Source: Setaria digitata
Taxonomy: Eukaryota > Nematoda > Chromadorea > Rhabditida > Setariidae
Assembly (NCBI GenBank): GCA_003640385.1
Contig: RCAB01000014.1
Span: 310,001-374,000 of the forward strand
Direction of reading: 5' to 3'
DNA: 64,000 bases
Position numbers and translations under genes: made by a program. Below the pieces are notes generated by a model. The model was not told the origin of the DNA and ran no database searches. It saw only the letters and a program-made list of their open reading frames with translations. This document shows, one piece after another, positions 39,718 through 53,100 of this stretch; positions within the stretch are counted from its first letter, which is position 1, and each line of letters begins with the position of its first letter.

Positions 39718-42258
39718 TTATGCTGAATTGAGTATTTCAGCTATTTCCTCTTCCCATTGCTCATCTGTTTTATCCATCTGATCACTTACAAGTTCATAAT
39801 CACTAAAACAATTTACCAAATCCCGTTCCAAATCTTCTTCAGTTCCTGGAAAAGAAATTGCTGTTAAAGTCAAGATGACAAGAACAGTATAGATAATCCC
39901 CAGATACAAAAGAGAAACTTATGGGCCTCATCAATTTCTTAACTTGCAATGACATGATACGAAAATTGAAAAATAAAAACATAAGCTTAAAATGAGTCAA
40001 GAAATCACAGTTACGTTTTGGCAGAATAGAATGAATCATGAAGCACCCGATCAATTCTGAACTTTATCAGTTCCTGGTAAGAACGGATAAAAAGAAGCAA
40101 AAATAAAGAACTGAAAAAAACGAACTTCCTTGCGTAGCGTTCGTTATATTTTCGCGAATTTTATCTAACTTCTTATTCTTCAATTCACTGTCATCATTTT
40201 CGTTTTGATTTTGCTCTTTCATATCAATTTCCAAAGTATCATCTGTTTTCCTTAAATCATTTTCCTCCTCTTCGGCTTTCTCATCTTTTAAAGCAGACGA
40301 TTCTAAACTTTCATCCTGTTCGGTGATTTTTGAAGGAACTGAAACTTCCATTCCAGGTAGGCGGTTTTCGCCCAGTGCTGCTTGCCGTACAAGTGAAACA
40401 CGATAAAAATAATTTCTCCAGAAACGTTCTTCACTTAACCTACAAAAAACTATGGTGATAAATCTTACACAATCTAAAAGCGATCCATACCTGACTTACA
40501 GAAGTTTCACACTTTTATTAATGGTTGTCTCATCAGTGTGGAAATAGAAACAAAACTTTTAGATCCTTGAACGTGTTAAACGATAGCTAATAAATTGAAA
40601 CTGGTCATGAAACTTTTTCAGTGACTCCCAGTATACTATAAAAAAAGAAAGAATCGGAACAAATTAAAAAAGAAATGCAACGAATACTTTTTTGGAACAA
40701 GCTGAAATCTAATTTTTCTCAAATTTGGATCGTTTGCGAGTAAAGCGGCTGCCACCGACTGCATCTCAGCGAAATCAAAATTTGTTTCTGACGGGGGATC
40801 ACGAGTAAAATTGCGAGCATCCTACAAGCAATAGCCGTCAAACAACTGGTTGGTTATCTGCTTATATTTCTCAACAGCACCAAAAAAACTGTTTTTTTTC
40901 CTTTTTTTCTGAAAGATTTCTTCAACATTCAAAAAATGCAAGGAAAAATGAAAATAAGCAAACAACGAAACTTTCTAGCGTAATACAAACTCAAAAAAGA
41001 GAGAAAAAGGGAGGACTTCACGGCAGTGGACAGAGGGATAAACTGATTTCGACAACTACGATCACAAGTGGATAATCCAGTAATAATGACAGCAATGACC
41101 CTACGAACAATTTAAAACTGAATGTGTTTCAATTTAAAAAAATACCGCTAGGCTAAAAAACTAAATCATTCAAGGCTAATATAAGAAAATACCAGTGAGA
41201 ATGATAAAATATGCTTTTTAGCAACCCACTGATCTGGCAAGTCCGACCACGGCAATGTGCATGTTGTTAATTTATTCGCATTTACTTCTTCAATAAATTT
41301 TTCTTGTTCTTTGCCCAGATTACCAATTATTGTCTAAATAGATAAAATAAACTGTAATTGCTGTAATTACGATATTTTTTGTTAGCAATAACCAACCGTC
41401 AGCAAGACATACTCCGCAAAGTTTGGAAACTATCTAATACTCAATCAAAAAATAACAGTTCAAAATTTCATCCACAACCGTAACAATGTTAACAATGTGT
41501 GAGATAGTTCACACCTTCTCATTGACGACACTTTGCAATTTATTTGCAGTTTCTTCAGCAGCTATCGCAGCTTTTGCTGTTGCTTCTCTTGCCAGCGAAA
41601 ATAAGGAATCTAAAAATAAGGTAAATGGATTAAACAAGAAATACTTAGTATCCTTTCCATCTACTTGCTTATATTTCGGATACTTCAGCTAACTTCGACC
41701 AACTTTATGTCGGTTTCTAAGCTCTTTTGCAGTTTTATAACATCAAATGAAGAATAAAAGAAGTTTATAACATTGTTGACACTAACTACATTATAATCAG
41801 TTCATATACCATAACTATGAACGGCTGTAAATAAATAATCAAGCTCTAAACAAAATCTCATGATTAATTCACATATGATAATTAGATGAAGGAAATTGCA
41901 AAAGTACAATAATTCCAGGAAAATTTCAATTACTTGCATATTTTTTCGCAGCTTCAACAGTAGCAGCAGCATTTGCTTCAAGCCTAATTCGATCGAAACT
42001 ACCAACACTCAGTTCACTACCACCATCGCCTTTCAATTCCACCACTAATCCATCTTTCGGTGGGATAATCTCCCTAGTGTCCAATGCTTCTACAGTAGAC
42101 CCTTCATCCAGACTTTCCATCCTAATCGATTCTTCTTTAGAGAAGGAATCAACCAAAGTTTTATCTGAATCAGCTTTGTCCTCTGGTGGTACATAAATTA
42201 TCTCGGAGATCTTTTTTGTGACCACTTTTGCCTGTTGCATCCATGAAGTGATATTCAT
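39718..42258 (-). CDS. SYAP1: Synapse-associated protein 1 / Sap47 orthologue (BSD-domain protein)
   Basis: Coding exons 5' to 3': 41934-42258, 41515-41609, 41226-41333, 40688-40821, 40126-40439, 39718-39845; 368 codons, all phases close, close to the ~350 residues of animal SYAP1. Family features in order: a segment TIIGNLGKEQEKFIEE matching SYAP1 TIIGDFQKEQKKFVEE; a tryptophan motif LPWSDLPDQW; the BSD domain beginning ARNFTRDPPSETNFDF, continuing KIRFQLVPKKLSEERFWRNY with the invariant FW pair; a long acidic linker rich in Glu/Asp/Lys; and a C-terminal DEQWEEEIAEIL matching the family end DENWDKEIEKML. The known family acts at synapses and in Akt/TORC2 signalling. The ATG lies two bases after a 3' splice-like site (TTTTCTTTTAAG), so the start is well supported and may be trans-spliced. 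Confidence 0.92.
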
Positions 42259-42260
42259 TT

Positions 42261-42262
42261 CT
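42261..42262 (-). other. Probable spliced-leader acceptor of SYAP1
   Basis: An AG preceded by a pyrimidine-rich tract (TTTTATTTTTCTTTTA) sits two bases before the start codon, with no plausible upstream coding exon in phase. This geometry is typical of nematode trans-splicing; it is inferred, not shown. Confidence 0.45.
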
Positions 42263-43406
42263 TAAAAGAAAAATAAAACAAAAGGCTAGAAATTAATCTC
42301 CATAAATCGCTGCAATGCAACACATTACACAAAGCACCCAAAAATACCACCACAGATCAAGTGATTTAATGTAATGAAAAATTTTACGACAATTTGAAGC
42401 AAGTACGGAGTGGATAGAAGGAACCACACTTTCAGCTCACAGTCAAGAGAACGGAAACCAGTCTCATCTCACTAGCCCATCAAATTATATCAGCGTATAA
42501 CCAGCAAACAAAAGCTTTCAAAACTCTCTTTTCTTACTATCGCCGTATCCTTCATTTAAATTAATCAAAAATTTGAAGGATTTTAACAGTCGATTGGAAT
42601 CAGTCAAATCATGGAAACCCTTCCTCTAGTCTATCTAGATTACAGCCAAGCATGCTACACTGCGGTTTCTAAACGAATAAGTTCCACAAAATGAATAGAA
42701 AAATTGATGGGATCAGCGATCTTCTTATCCTTTACCAGAAGTAAACCATTACTGATTCAGTAGACAGAGTCACGATATACTAGCCACAGAGTCCGCTGAA
42801 AAAATAAGTTGTAACGTTTCGACGGTAGGAATGCCAATTTCACTTTATCCTATCAAGGTCTTGGAATATAATTCTGCAACTGAGGCACAGTCTTGTTCTA
42901 AGATCAATCGCCTTAAGGAGTTCAAAATATAACAGTGTGTAAGAGCTACACTTCATAAGTATAAGGGTTCCGAAACAAAACTTTAATTTATACTGTCACG
43001 TAAAGCGTTACATATACACCCCAGAAAGTTTAAAATTTAAATGGAAAATAGCCATTCAAAAAACTGATAAAAAGCTTGAGAATATTCGTTTATATAGTGA
43101 TGAGTATATCATCTAAATCAAAAGGCCAATATCACTGTTGTACGAGTCATGTTCTAGAACGAAATCCAAAATCGTTTAACGAAGCAACATTCGAAGAATT
43201 AGTGGCGCAAAAGTGCTACAAAGCAGGGAAAGCATAATAAATAGCAGTATTTCCCGCCAGAGTTGACATATTTTTCAGCAAAAATAATATGAAAAATAGA
43301 CATCTCACATAAATTATTTTTCCAAGAATCATACCCGCTGATTACAAAGATATATAAACACCGCTAACCATACCAGTAAAATAGATCTATCAATCCAAAG
43401 TGGATA
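42263..43406. other. Intergenic region between SYAP1 and OCRL
   Basis: About 1.1 kb with no recognisable gene; presumably OCRL 3' UTR and SYAP1 upstream sequence. If the two genes form an operon this would be the intercistronic spacer. Confidence 0.55.
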
Positions 43407-46400
43407 TCATAAAAGGATGAGATCAGCATCATGCTGGCAATGTGAAGAAGCAGCGCTTCGACTACCTCGGCTCTCCGAAATAAATGTGTCCAAAAACCCC
43501 AAACGTTCTAAATAACCATCTTCACCAGTTGGCCGTTTGAATATAATATCCGCTAGCAACTGCATTTGAGCTGAAACAAAATTTGTTGCTGAATTTCTAA
43601 TGTAGTAGTTAATAGTGAAAGATAAAATAACAAATCCTAAACATTCAAAATATTCCATCACTACATAAAGTCACTTTCATTTAAACGCTTGAACGCGGAT
43701 TTTCCTTGTGATCACAATGAAAATCTAAAGGAGTCTGGCAAATACTGATGAAAAATAAAAATGGTAAGGCTAGGCAACCACTAACAATAGTGGCATTGCA
43801 TTTGAATTACAACTCGGTAAAATATGACTGTGACTGCTGCAACTAAGTTGCAGAAGAGCGAAGGTAAAAGATTTTGTATCCTTTAGGTTTTTTGTTAATT
43901 AAGCATTAACTCTAATTCAAAAGTGATATAAACTGACTTTAAATAGTTAAAATCTATGCAACAAGTTACATAAAAAATTAACTAACATCTTATACTCGGC
44001 TCGGTTCAAGTACAAGAGATTCTTACGGAGAGAAGAAAAACCACTTAATTAAAATGCAAAATGGAATGAAAAAAAATTAGCAGCAAGAAAAGACGAATAA
44101 TCAACCATATGCGGTATTATTCCTTTTCATAAGCTCCGCAACAAAGCCAATAAAATAGATAAACATATTGCGATTCTCAACAGGGAACTTTTCAATGCAC
44201 GACCAACAACTGCTAATATTGCCAGCTGCTTGTAAGCATTCCTTTTGTACAACTAGAGGTATTATAGACTCTGGAAAAAAACTATTAATTCTATATTACA
44301 ACTGATTATGCACAAGTTCTAGAAAAAAGAAAAAAAAAAAAGAAAACAGGACTATCAGTAACACAGAAAGATAATTCTTTACATCTTGGATGTTTCCGTT
44401 TTCAACAGCTTCTTGCATAAAATATTAAGAGTAAAAACCGAGATTATCAGTTAATTGAAAATCCCACAGCAGAGTAATTTTTATTCCTCATACTTTTTCT
44501 TTTTTTTGGTATCTACCCATACCCTGTGCTTATCTAAGACACTAAGACTTAAGCTAATTCTCTGTAAAAAATTACTGTTAGTTTTGAAGATTTCAAAAGA
44601 TGATCACAAAACTGGTTCACAGCATAACCATATTCTTACAGAGAATGGAGAATGCTCACTAGAATTGTGATCCAGAACGATAAGTAAGGATACATCCTAC
44701 CGTTTCTTTCTTGCAATATTGTACAAAATACATTTGCTGACTTTGTAACCTATAGAATCTTCTTAGGAATCTCGAAACCCCTTTATCTTAATAAGGGAAA
44801 ATATTGTATCTGAGATTTTTGAAAGCGTTTAAGATATGTGACTAAGGAAACGAAATACCTTTAAATGAAGTGATAAGTGTTAGCAAAGTATCGTACATAC
44901 TGAAAGCTGATTTGCATGCATCAACTGAAAAGCGAAAGTAAATTTTTAGGAAGAGTAGAATTCAATGTTTTCACTGTTTCCCAGTAAATTCAAATGCACA
45001 GTTTCGAAACAGTGAGCAGATGACATGAAGAAGAAAGAATAATGAAATAGTGAAAAATTACAAAGATTTTTGGGCCTCCCACTGTCCAAAGCGCTTCGTA
45101 ACGCTATGAATTCGCTGTGTGCAGAAGGATCATCAAAACGGATTTTATCTAAACCATTTTGTTTCAGTGCTTCACTGATCCGAAAAACAGATTCCGGCAC
45201 ACCAGCCATAACGGCCGATGTAAGTGATGTAGGACTGAAGGTCTGGAAAAAAAAGGACAAGAAATTTCAAATCAAAAGTAAGGAAATTCTGCAAACATAT
45301 GAAGTGCACTATATATCACTGTAGTTGTGTGCAAGTTGCAATCATGTTATTCTATAAAATTTTCCATAGGCCGCGATTTTTAAACCATCAACATAATATC
45401 CATTAAAATATCCAATCAATTCGAGCGTTATTTAATAAAACCATGCATATACTAACTTGGTACTTTATTTATACTGATAATATTCTTTCACTCAGTAACT
45501 AACCAACCAAAGAAAAAAACCTTCTAGTTACTTGATCCCTACGCTTTCCATGGATTCACATTTATTCTTACCGTGTCAGTAATTTGTTTTAGTTGTTGAA
45601 AACCAAATCTCATACCAAATCAATAAGTCCAGATGTAGTTACTTCCTTTTTTTCCTTATGGATCAACTGAACAAATGATGATCCAAATACACTGTGCTGA
45701 TAATGGGCTGAAACAGTGACAAAATAATGTCGCCCGTGGTGCAATCGAAGTACAAGTATTTCTGATAGATGTCCATCATCATTCATTGTCCATGCTACAG
45801 CTTTGTCAACCAAAACCTACAAAAACACTGGAAATTTACTTGTCACCAGCAAATACATTAGAATATTACAAAAAAAAAAAGAAAAAAAAAACTCCAGTAT
45901 CCTTACAAAAAAAAAGTAATGTAAAAATAGCTGGCAAAATAACTACTGTTAAACAAAATTCATGGGTGGCCTTATTAAGAGAATTTTGTAAATAAAGATC
46001 AAATAATGAAAAAGATAAATAAATACGAATTGGAAAACCTGCAAACTAATAGTACAGGAAGCACCCGGCTGAAGCCTTGAATTGGGCGGTGTAACAGAGA
46101 GCCAAGATTCACAGAGTGCAGTACGATTTGGCCGCGCACCAAATGAAAACGAAATTTTCGTCTTACCCGTATTTCTTATTGTTATTATTCTGGATGCACT
46201 TTGGAAGAAATACACTTTGCCGAAATCTACCTGGAAAATTCAGCTGCATATATTCCATGGAAAATTTTACGAAACAACACTAGTTATTTTGATAGCAACT
46301 ACTTGGAATTAGTGGAAAGTTCCAATTATATATCAACTTTATTGATAAGGATAAGAGTTAAGAAAAGCTCATTTACTTCACTTTGAGATAATTCAATCTG

Positions 46401-49281
46401 CGGAAGTGCTTCATTGGCACGACGATCTGCTTCCCGTACAGCTTCTTCTAAACAAGCAAGTCGTTTAGCTTCATCAACACTTCTTATTTCCACTAGAAAT
46501 ACCGATCGCACCGGTTTATGGTCTGAAAACGCCACTGATTCGATGCTTTCATACAGCTGCTGCCTCACATTTACTCCGTCACGATTCCACCACAAAATTC
46601 GGTCACACCAAGCTGGACAGCGACATTTTTCACTGAAAAATAGCTTCACTATTTTTTAGGAACTGGCATACCCAAATTCGAAAATAAAACATACTCAGGA
46701 ATAAAAGGAGAAATAACTTTAAAAAATTTCAGCATATTAAAGTTAAAATAAGTCAAATAAAGCACAGTAAATCTCTAAGATCAAAATAGGTTACATATTT
46801 AATGATGAACACAAACCTTGATGAGTTACCTGGCGTATTTAACAGGGAGAAGATACAAACACCGATCAAAAATTACATCGAAATTACGAAAGAATTCATA
46901 GCTAACCTGGTATCCCATCTTGTTGTTCCAGGGTCATATTTATATGTAGGGCGAAAATTCAGAACATCTGGTTCTTTAAAATCAATAAATATATGATTCA
47001 ATTTTTTCTGCTTCTTCAGCTGAAGGAAAAAAAGAACTCAAAAACATATAAAACACTGTTCTCGAAAATATCACTTGTATAACAGATCTATTTTAAATCT
47101 ATTAATGACCCAATCTTATAAAAAAAAACCCCAAAACTAGAGCACTCGATTAAGAACTTCATTCTCAGATCCTGAACATAAGGAAATTTCATTCTAACGT
47201 TTTGAATATACTGAACACAATTTTTGATAGGCATTAAAATCCAAAACTAACCTGATCAAACACTATCATATCTCTAAATGTATTCTCGTCAGCGCAAAGA
47301 CGCCGGAAATCTTCGTTGCTCAAACCATTATTAGTTTCAAGTCGGAAATTCATGTCACCAAACCAAAATATGATGTCGTGATCAAACAAACTTTTATTGC
47401 TTTTTGGAAAGCGGATCTGTGATATTTCTCTAAAAAGTGTATGACAAGATCCATCATAAGTTTCTAAACATTAAGACAAGTTTCAAAGCGAATTATCTCC
47501 GAATACTTTTATTGAGCAGATCATCTCACATGCTGTGGCTAACCTGTAATCCTGATTTCGCTTTTCTAATTCATCCTGTCCAGCAGCAAAATGGGAGTTA
47601 ACAAAACAAATACAGCTATCATTGATCTGTAAGCTGACTGCCACACCTCCCTAAAATGATTTTTATAGTTTGCAGAAGATTTTCATTACAAATACAAATA
47701 ACAAATCATTTCCTTTTTGAATGGAAAGAAAAAAAACTGATGCTGGAAGTTTTTAATTTAATATATGCTTCTTCAACAACCCTCGGCCTTTAAATGTATT
47801 GAAGAAGATGACAAGCATAATAATTAAGAGTAAATATCAACGAACACAGAAAAACGAAACACTAAAGATTGTCGAGGAAATTAGTGGTCCAATGATGTGG
47901 GAATTACCATCGTTTCCAAAACGATTTCGTTTTAACTGTTTCTCACCTTATTACCCATACGACCCAGTAATGGAAAACCAGTTGGTACAACTTCACAGTC
48001 AATTGCTGTATCTTCAACTCGAATCTTACAATCAATACGACGATAAATCATTAACAGTATGCCAACCAAGCGCACTTCTTGCACCTGTAAAAAATATTCC
48101 GATAAATCCTATCAATACTAGATCGGCTAAAAACATATTAATCAGGAGCCGAGATAAGGACAAAAATATAAAAACGAAACTACAGAAACCGGCTGTCTTG
48201 AGGTAAAGAAATTTTATTTCAATAAGTTCAAACTTCCTAAAGCCACATAAAATAACAAAAGAAGAGTGCAGTTACCAATTACCAACTAAACGGAAAAAGT
48301 GAAACAATCTGTGGCAAAGTTAACAATCTAATACCAGAGTGTAACCGATGGAAGCAGGAAGAGATTTTTGGACGACAATTTGCCATCCAGAATGACGTCC
48401 TGAAGTATTCATAAGGAAGGCTTGGGGTGAAAGATCCATTTCTTGTAATCTGGAATAACGCTTCATTAAAAATATCCACTTCAGTATCTCCTTTGAAATT
48501 CTAACGGTTACTGTAGAAATTCAAAAATTCTAGATTCTGAATCCTCAACTTACATCTATTAATTCTGACTTTTGAGAGAACTCGGAATTCAGCTTTCAAG
48601 TACAAAACTTTTGTTTGACAAGAAGCACATATTTTGTCAATGAAATTAACTCGATCTACTTAATTTTGTCAATTATAAGACATTCCATCACAAACATTTC
48701 TTTCTCTTTTTTTTTTTTCTTTAATTTATTAAAAATAGGTGACAACCCAATAACGTAAAAATCTGGTGTAGATGTTCCGGCGCATGTTAACCAATTTGGT
48801 ATTGCCTCCAGCGCTGGTACACGACCATTAACATTGAATGTTGTGATAAATATTGATGCCGTGGTGTACGTCGAGTACCTTCAAATGAACAAACATTTGA
48901 AATCACGAATGAATGTACAACAGTATATTAATGAATATAATTAAATGTGATAAAATATAAATTACTAGTCGAATCAAATACAGGGAAAAGAGAAACAGTG
49001 AGGTTTTTTTCCTGTCACGACAACAATAAACGGTGCAGAATTAATGGGTGATTGAATAACTTAAAAGCAGTGCCAAGGAAAAAACGCACACTGTATAATT
49101 ATGAATGCCATGAAGAATAAATTAAAGATATCAGTTGCAAAAGTTTACAGAAAACAAGCTAACCTGCTTTCCCAATCACGCATAACCTCCTCAATGTCAT
49201 CTCGACGAGAAAGCGCCGGTAACAAATCTCTAACTGCGTAAAAAGTCATCCTCCAACCATACCTTTTATGCAATAACGATT
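43407..49281 (-). CDS. ocrl-1: OCRL/INPP5B-type inositol polyphosphate 5-phosphatase with ASH and RhoGAP-like domains
   Basis: Exons 5' to 3': 49164-49281, 48747-48878, 48335-48449, 47947-48084, 47544-47650, 47252-47429, 46907-47019, 46377-46632, 46039-46230, 45616-45816, 45062-45242, 44859-44924, 44106-44270, 43407-43570. From ATG 49249 this is 698 codons with every phase closing. The 5-phosphatase core (residues ~40-370) has [54 protein letters not shown] and FSDHKPV, so the catalytic set is complete. Next is the ASH domain (~376-500; ESWLSVTPPN, SEILVLRLHHGRHYF) and a RhoGAP-like fold (~520-680; GVPESVFRISEAL, LLADIIF, YLERLGFLDTFI). As in OCRL, the RhoGAP arginine-finger position is not Arg, so GAP activity is unlikely. 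The family removes the 5-phosphate of PI(4,5)P2 on endosomes and Golgi and binds Rab GTPases through ASH. No N-terminal PH domain is visible. The first exon could also be internal. Confidence 0.9.
49246..49260 (-). promoter_or_regulatory. Four-codon upstream ORF overlapping the OCRL start as ATGA
   Basis: In the first OCRL exon an ATG at 49258-49260 opens ATG GTT GGA GGA TGA, whose stop at 49246-49248 overlaps the proposed start ATG at 49247-49249. If the exon really begins at the acceptor at 49282-49283, this would be the first AUG of the mRNA and could modulate or re-initiate translation of OCRL. Confidence 0.35.
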
Positions 49282-50110
49282 CTAAAAATTGTTAGAAAAC
49301 AAGAATTCCTAAAATTCCTTCAGGTATCTTCTAGGAATATCACCTTACACCTAAAAAAAAATGAAAAAAAAAAAAGAAATTTGGATCAAATGCCGAGAAC
49401 TTGATCTCAATATGGAATCAGGTTATGATTTATGAACAAATACTTATTCAATTATATATGACATAAATACACCTAGATTAAATTTACAAAGATGATTATA
49501 AGAAGATATACAGTAAAAAGTATATAAATAATTTTCCTTTAATCTAGTAAAAAGAATAAGTTGATCATTCCGCCGTTGCATCAGTCACTATCGTTGCGAA
49601 ATAACCGCTCAACAAAGGAGATTAAACTTCTAAAACACTAATCAAATCAATAGATTACATTTCAGAGACCTGTGATAAAACCAATTCTCCTACTAAGGAG
49701 AGAATTACAAACAAAAAAGTGCTAAACTAGATGGAATAATAAGGCTCCCAACTCATTTTAGACTGCTACCTAAATTGGTCAGATTACAATTTTTAACTTT
49801 TACTTTCATCCAAGATCTTTTTCATCAGTAAGTTGCAAGATTTGACAAGCCAATTAATACGAGAAATTAACTAAATAAAAACTATCGAACTCTTTTATTT
49901 AGACAACAGAAAAGTAAAGGTTTTTGAAACCAGCCTCCGATTCACCTGCAAATCAATGGTCTTTCAGCTCTACTGATGGACATTTGGATATGAAATATGG
50001 GAAATCACGAAGATTGATATTTTGTTAATCTTTCCAACTAACTGCAATAACTCGAATGGTTTATAATTACAGAAAAATTCAGAAAACAAATTCCAACACA
50101 AATCACAAAT
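49282..50110. other. Spacer between the two tandem 5-phosphatase genes
   Basis: About 830 bases without a recognised coding exon. I looked on the minus strand for remains of the ASH exons that would follow the upstream copy and saw none. A strong 3' splice site (TTTTCTAACAATTTTTAG) marks its end at the first OCRL exon; it could accept a spliced leader. Confidence 0.5.
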
Positions 50111-50115
50111 TTATT
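50110..50115 (-). terminator. AATAAA polyadenylation hexamer overlapping the stop codon
   Basis: On the minus strand the sequence GGA AAA TAA ATT contains AATAAA across the stop of the phosphatase-only paralogue. Cleavage normally follows 10-30 bases on, which would give a very short 3' UTR. AT-rich DNA contains this word often, so support is modest. Confidence 0.35.
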
Positions 50116-53100
50116 TTCCACTGCTTTCCTCCTCATCTTGATAATTATTGAGGGAATAATTCGCTTCTCTGAGGGCTCTACGATAAGCTCTGCTATATTC
50201 GGTAAAATCAATTTTCCGTACACCCAAGTAAAAGAGAGCTCTAACTGGTCTGTGATCCGAAAATCTGATGGATGGAATACTCTCGTAGAATTTCTGCCTG
50301 ATGCGAACACCTTTTTGATTCCACCATAAAATTCGATCACACCATGCCGGAACACGTTTTTTGACACTGCAAAATTATCGTGAAAAATGAGCAGCTTAAG
50401 TTTATTCTGTTCTACAAAAACTGAAACACTTCGCAGAAACAGTAGCTGGCAACAGTTGGACAGGGAAAGAAGTAAATGAATGTACAACAAGCTTGGTGGA
50501 ATGGGGCTCTTAACCCGATGACATGATACATTATTATCTCTTTAGATGTAAAAAATTTTTATAATTAATGGTCGACTTTTGAATTTTCAGGAATTCGAAT
50601 AAACCACTTCGTAATTTAAATTTCGGTAACAGAATAAAAAAAAAAAAAAAAATAACGAAAAGCATTTGGCACGACCTGCTATCCCAATTGTCAGAATTAA
50701 TGTCATATTTGAAAGTTGGACGAAAATTCAAAATTTCCGGCTCTTTAAAATCTTTGAAAATAATTTTGAATTTCATCGCTCTCTTGAGCTAAAAAATTAA
50801 CATTCTTATAGCAAGTAGAGACATTTTCAGACCGAAATGAATATTAGATTTTGCATTAAACAAATTAAACAGATATCCAGACAATCAGCATCAAAACAAA
50901 CGAACTTTCTGACTTCCATGCATTCCGTTCCTAAGCAGCAAATTCCTAAAAAACTGCATAACAGGAAATGTCGAATAAGTACTTAAAGTACATCTGTATC
51001 GATATTTCAATATACCATAATGTGTGCCAATGCATTATTTATTTATTTTTTTGACAAGCCCAATAATAGTGCGGACATTTATTAAACTAAATGCCGAACT
51101 AAGAAACGAAATATACAGAGACCCAGTATAGTATATCTACAGTGCTAAGCAAAAATACTTCGATTTTGAGTGATATCAGATGTAAAGTTTAGTATGTGTT
51201 TTCAATTAACTTTAAAAATTCTCCATATATTTAAGACTTGCGGAAAATTGCATCAAACTGAATTTGAATCAGCGAATAATCTAGTAAAGGATTTAGAACT
51301 TCGAAGTGAATCTGAAGGAATGAAATTCTGAAGTTTTAAACTGAACTGCAGGTTAATTTACCTGATCGTAAACAATCATATCCCTGAATGCTTCATCATC
51401 ACTGCATAATTTACGTAATTCATTGTTGCTCATGCCGTATGCAGTATCCAAGCGAAAATTTAAGTCACCAAACCAAAAAACAACATCATGCTCGAAAAGT
51501 GATTTACCATTTCTACGAAAATGTATGCCTTTGACGATATTCCTGAACATTAGAAAGAAATTAAAATAAGTTAAAAAATATTCATCGTCAGTTAAATGTA
51601 GAAGAAAAGGCTTGAAAAACTAAAGCCGAACATACTTATAATCCATTACACGTTTTGCATTTCCATCAATATGAGCAGCGAAATGTGCGTTCACGAAGCA
51701 AACTGATGTATCATTCATATACATACTGATCGCGACACCACCCTACAACTCAGTTTTATTCAACTTATAAAAAAAAAAATTGAATTTCCCAGAAAAAGTT
51801 TCATACACGACATTATTTCTTAATTACCAGAACTGTTTTATCTGCACAATGACCGCAGCAGGTGGGTCATATACTAGACTCTGTTAATGAAGCGCAAAAA
51901 AAATATTTGACAGCATTTCTGAACGGTTTCGAGTTCAGCTATATGTTTTTATACTTCTACACAAACAAGTGATAATTCATAATTGCAGTTAAATAAATAC
52001 CATAAAGTGTACCTTATCACTCAAAGCTGCTGTAAGTATATTTCGTCGACCTGTCGGTATCGCAATTGCATCAATTTCGGATAGCTTTACTTTTATTTTA
52101 CTGCCTACACGTCGATAGATTACCAACAGTATGCCTACCAATCGTACTTCGTGTATCTGAAAATAAATTTTATACATACAAAAGATTAAATCTCGATTCA
52201 TAATCAATTATACTAATAATCTAACAAGAAATATTATTTGTAAAAGAAAAACAACCAAATCATAATCGATGTCTTTCGGAAAAGATTTTGCAAGAATAAC
52301 TTTCCATTCCGTGTGTCGTATTGATGTATTCATTATGAAGGCTTGTGGTGTTAAATCCATTTCTTGTAGCCTGAAAGAAGAATCAAGATACATGCGGAGA
52401 AAAAATAATCTAAATTTAATGGAAAAGCTCAAAAATCTGGAAACATTATTTCCTGCAATGTAAAGATGACATTCAGACAAACCTACCTGAAAATATAACA
52501 GGAAAAACTAATTCTAATCAGATCTCTTCATCTACCTTTCTGTTGAAACAACAAACCCAATAATGTAAAAATCAGGTGGAAGAATGCCTTCACAAGTTAG
52601 CCAGTTCGGTATTCCGTCCAGTGATGGTACACGCCCGTTGACGTTGAACGTAGTAATAAATATTGATGATGTCCGGTAAGACGAATATCTATAAAAATTA
52701 GAGCCTATATTTAGGTCTCTAACGGAATAAAATCTATTCTGAAAAAATTAGAAAAAATCGATAAATCCAAGAATAATTTATTTTAAGGAAAGAAATATGC
52801 AACGTAATGCAGATGTATAGTTATGTGGAGTGACACGTACCATTTAGACGTAAATAGCGCTTGTCAAAATGACTACAAATAAAGAAATTTTACAGAAATT
52901 TTGACACTATATTCAGCGTCATCTTACTTCTCAAAAAATCTATTAAAAATCAAAATCAAAAGCATGAAATAACAAGAGCTGTTTCTTTTTCTAATCTGCA
53001 AGTACTGCATCCATAACGAAAACTGGGTATTTTCTTTATGCAGCTAATATCTCTACTTCCTTAATTTCGTTATCTTTTTATGAACAGACCATCATAATGA

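Noticed and set aside
39499..39726. 75-codon plus-strand ORF overlapping the SYAP1 stop codon
   Set aside because: No domain, no splice partner, and it lies where the SYAP1 3' UTR is expected; the TNKLMIS/TNNKLMIS similarity inside it is short.
46414..46659. 81-codon plus-strand ORF
   Set aside because: It is antisense to the OCRL exon encoding [10 protein letters not shown].
47799..48206. 135-codon plus-strand ORF
   Set aside because: It is antisense to the OCRL exon at 47947-48084 that encodes the GRMGNKGG region; the minus strand is clearly the coding one.
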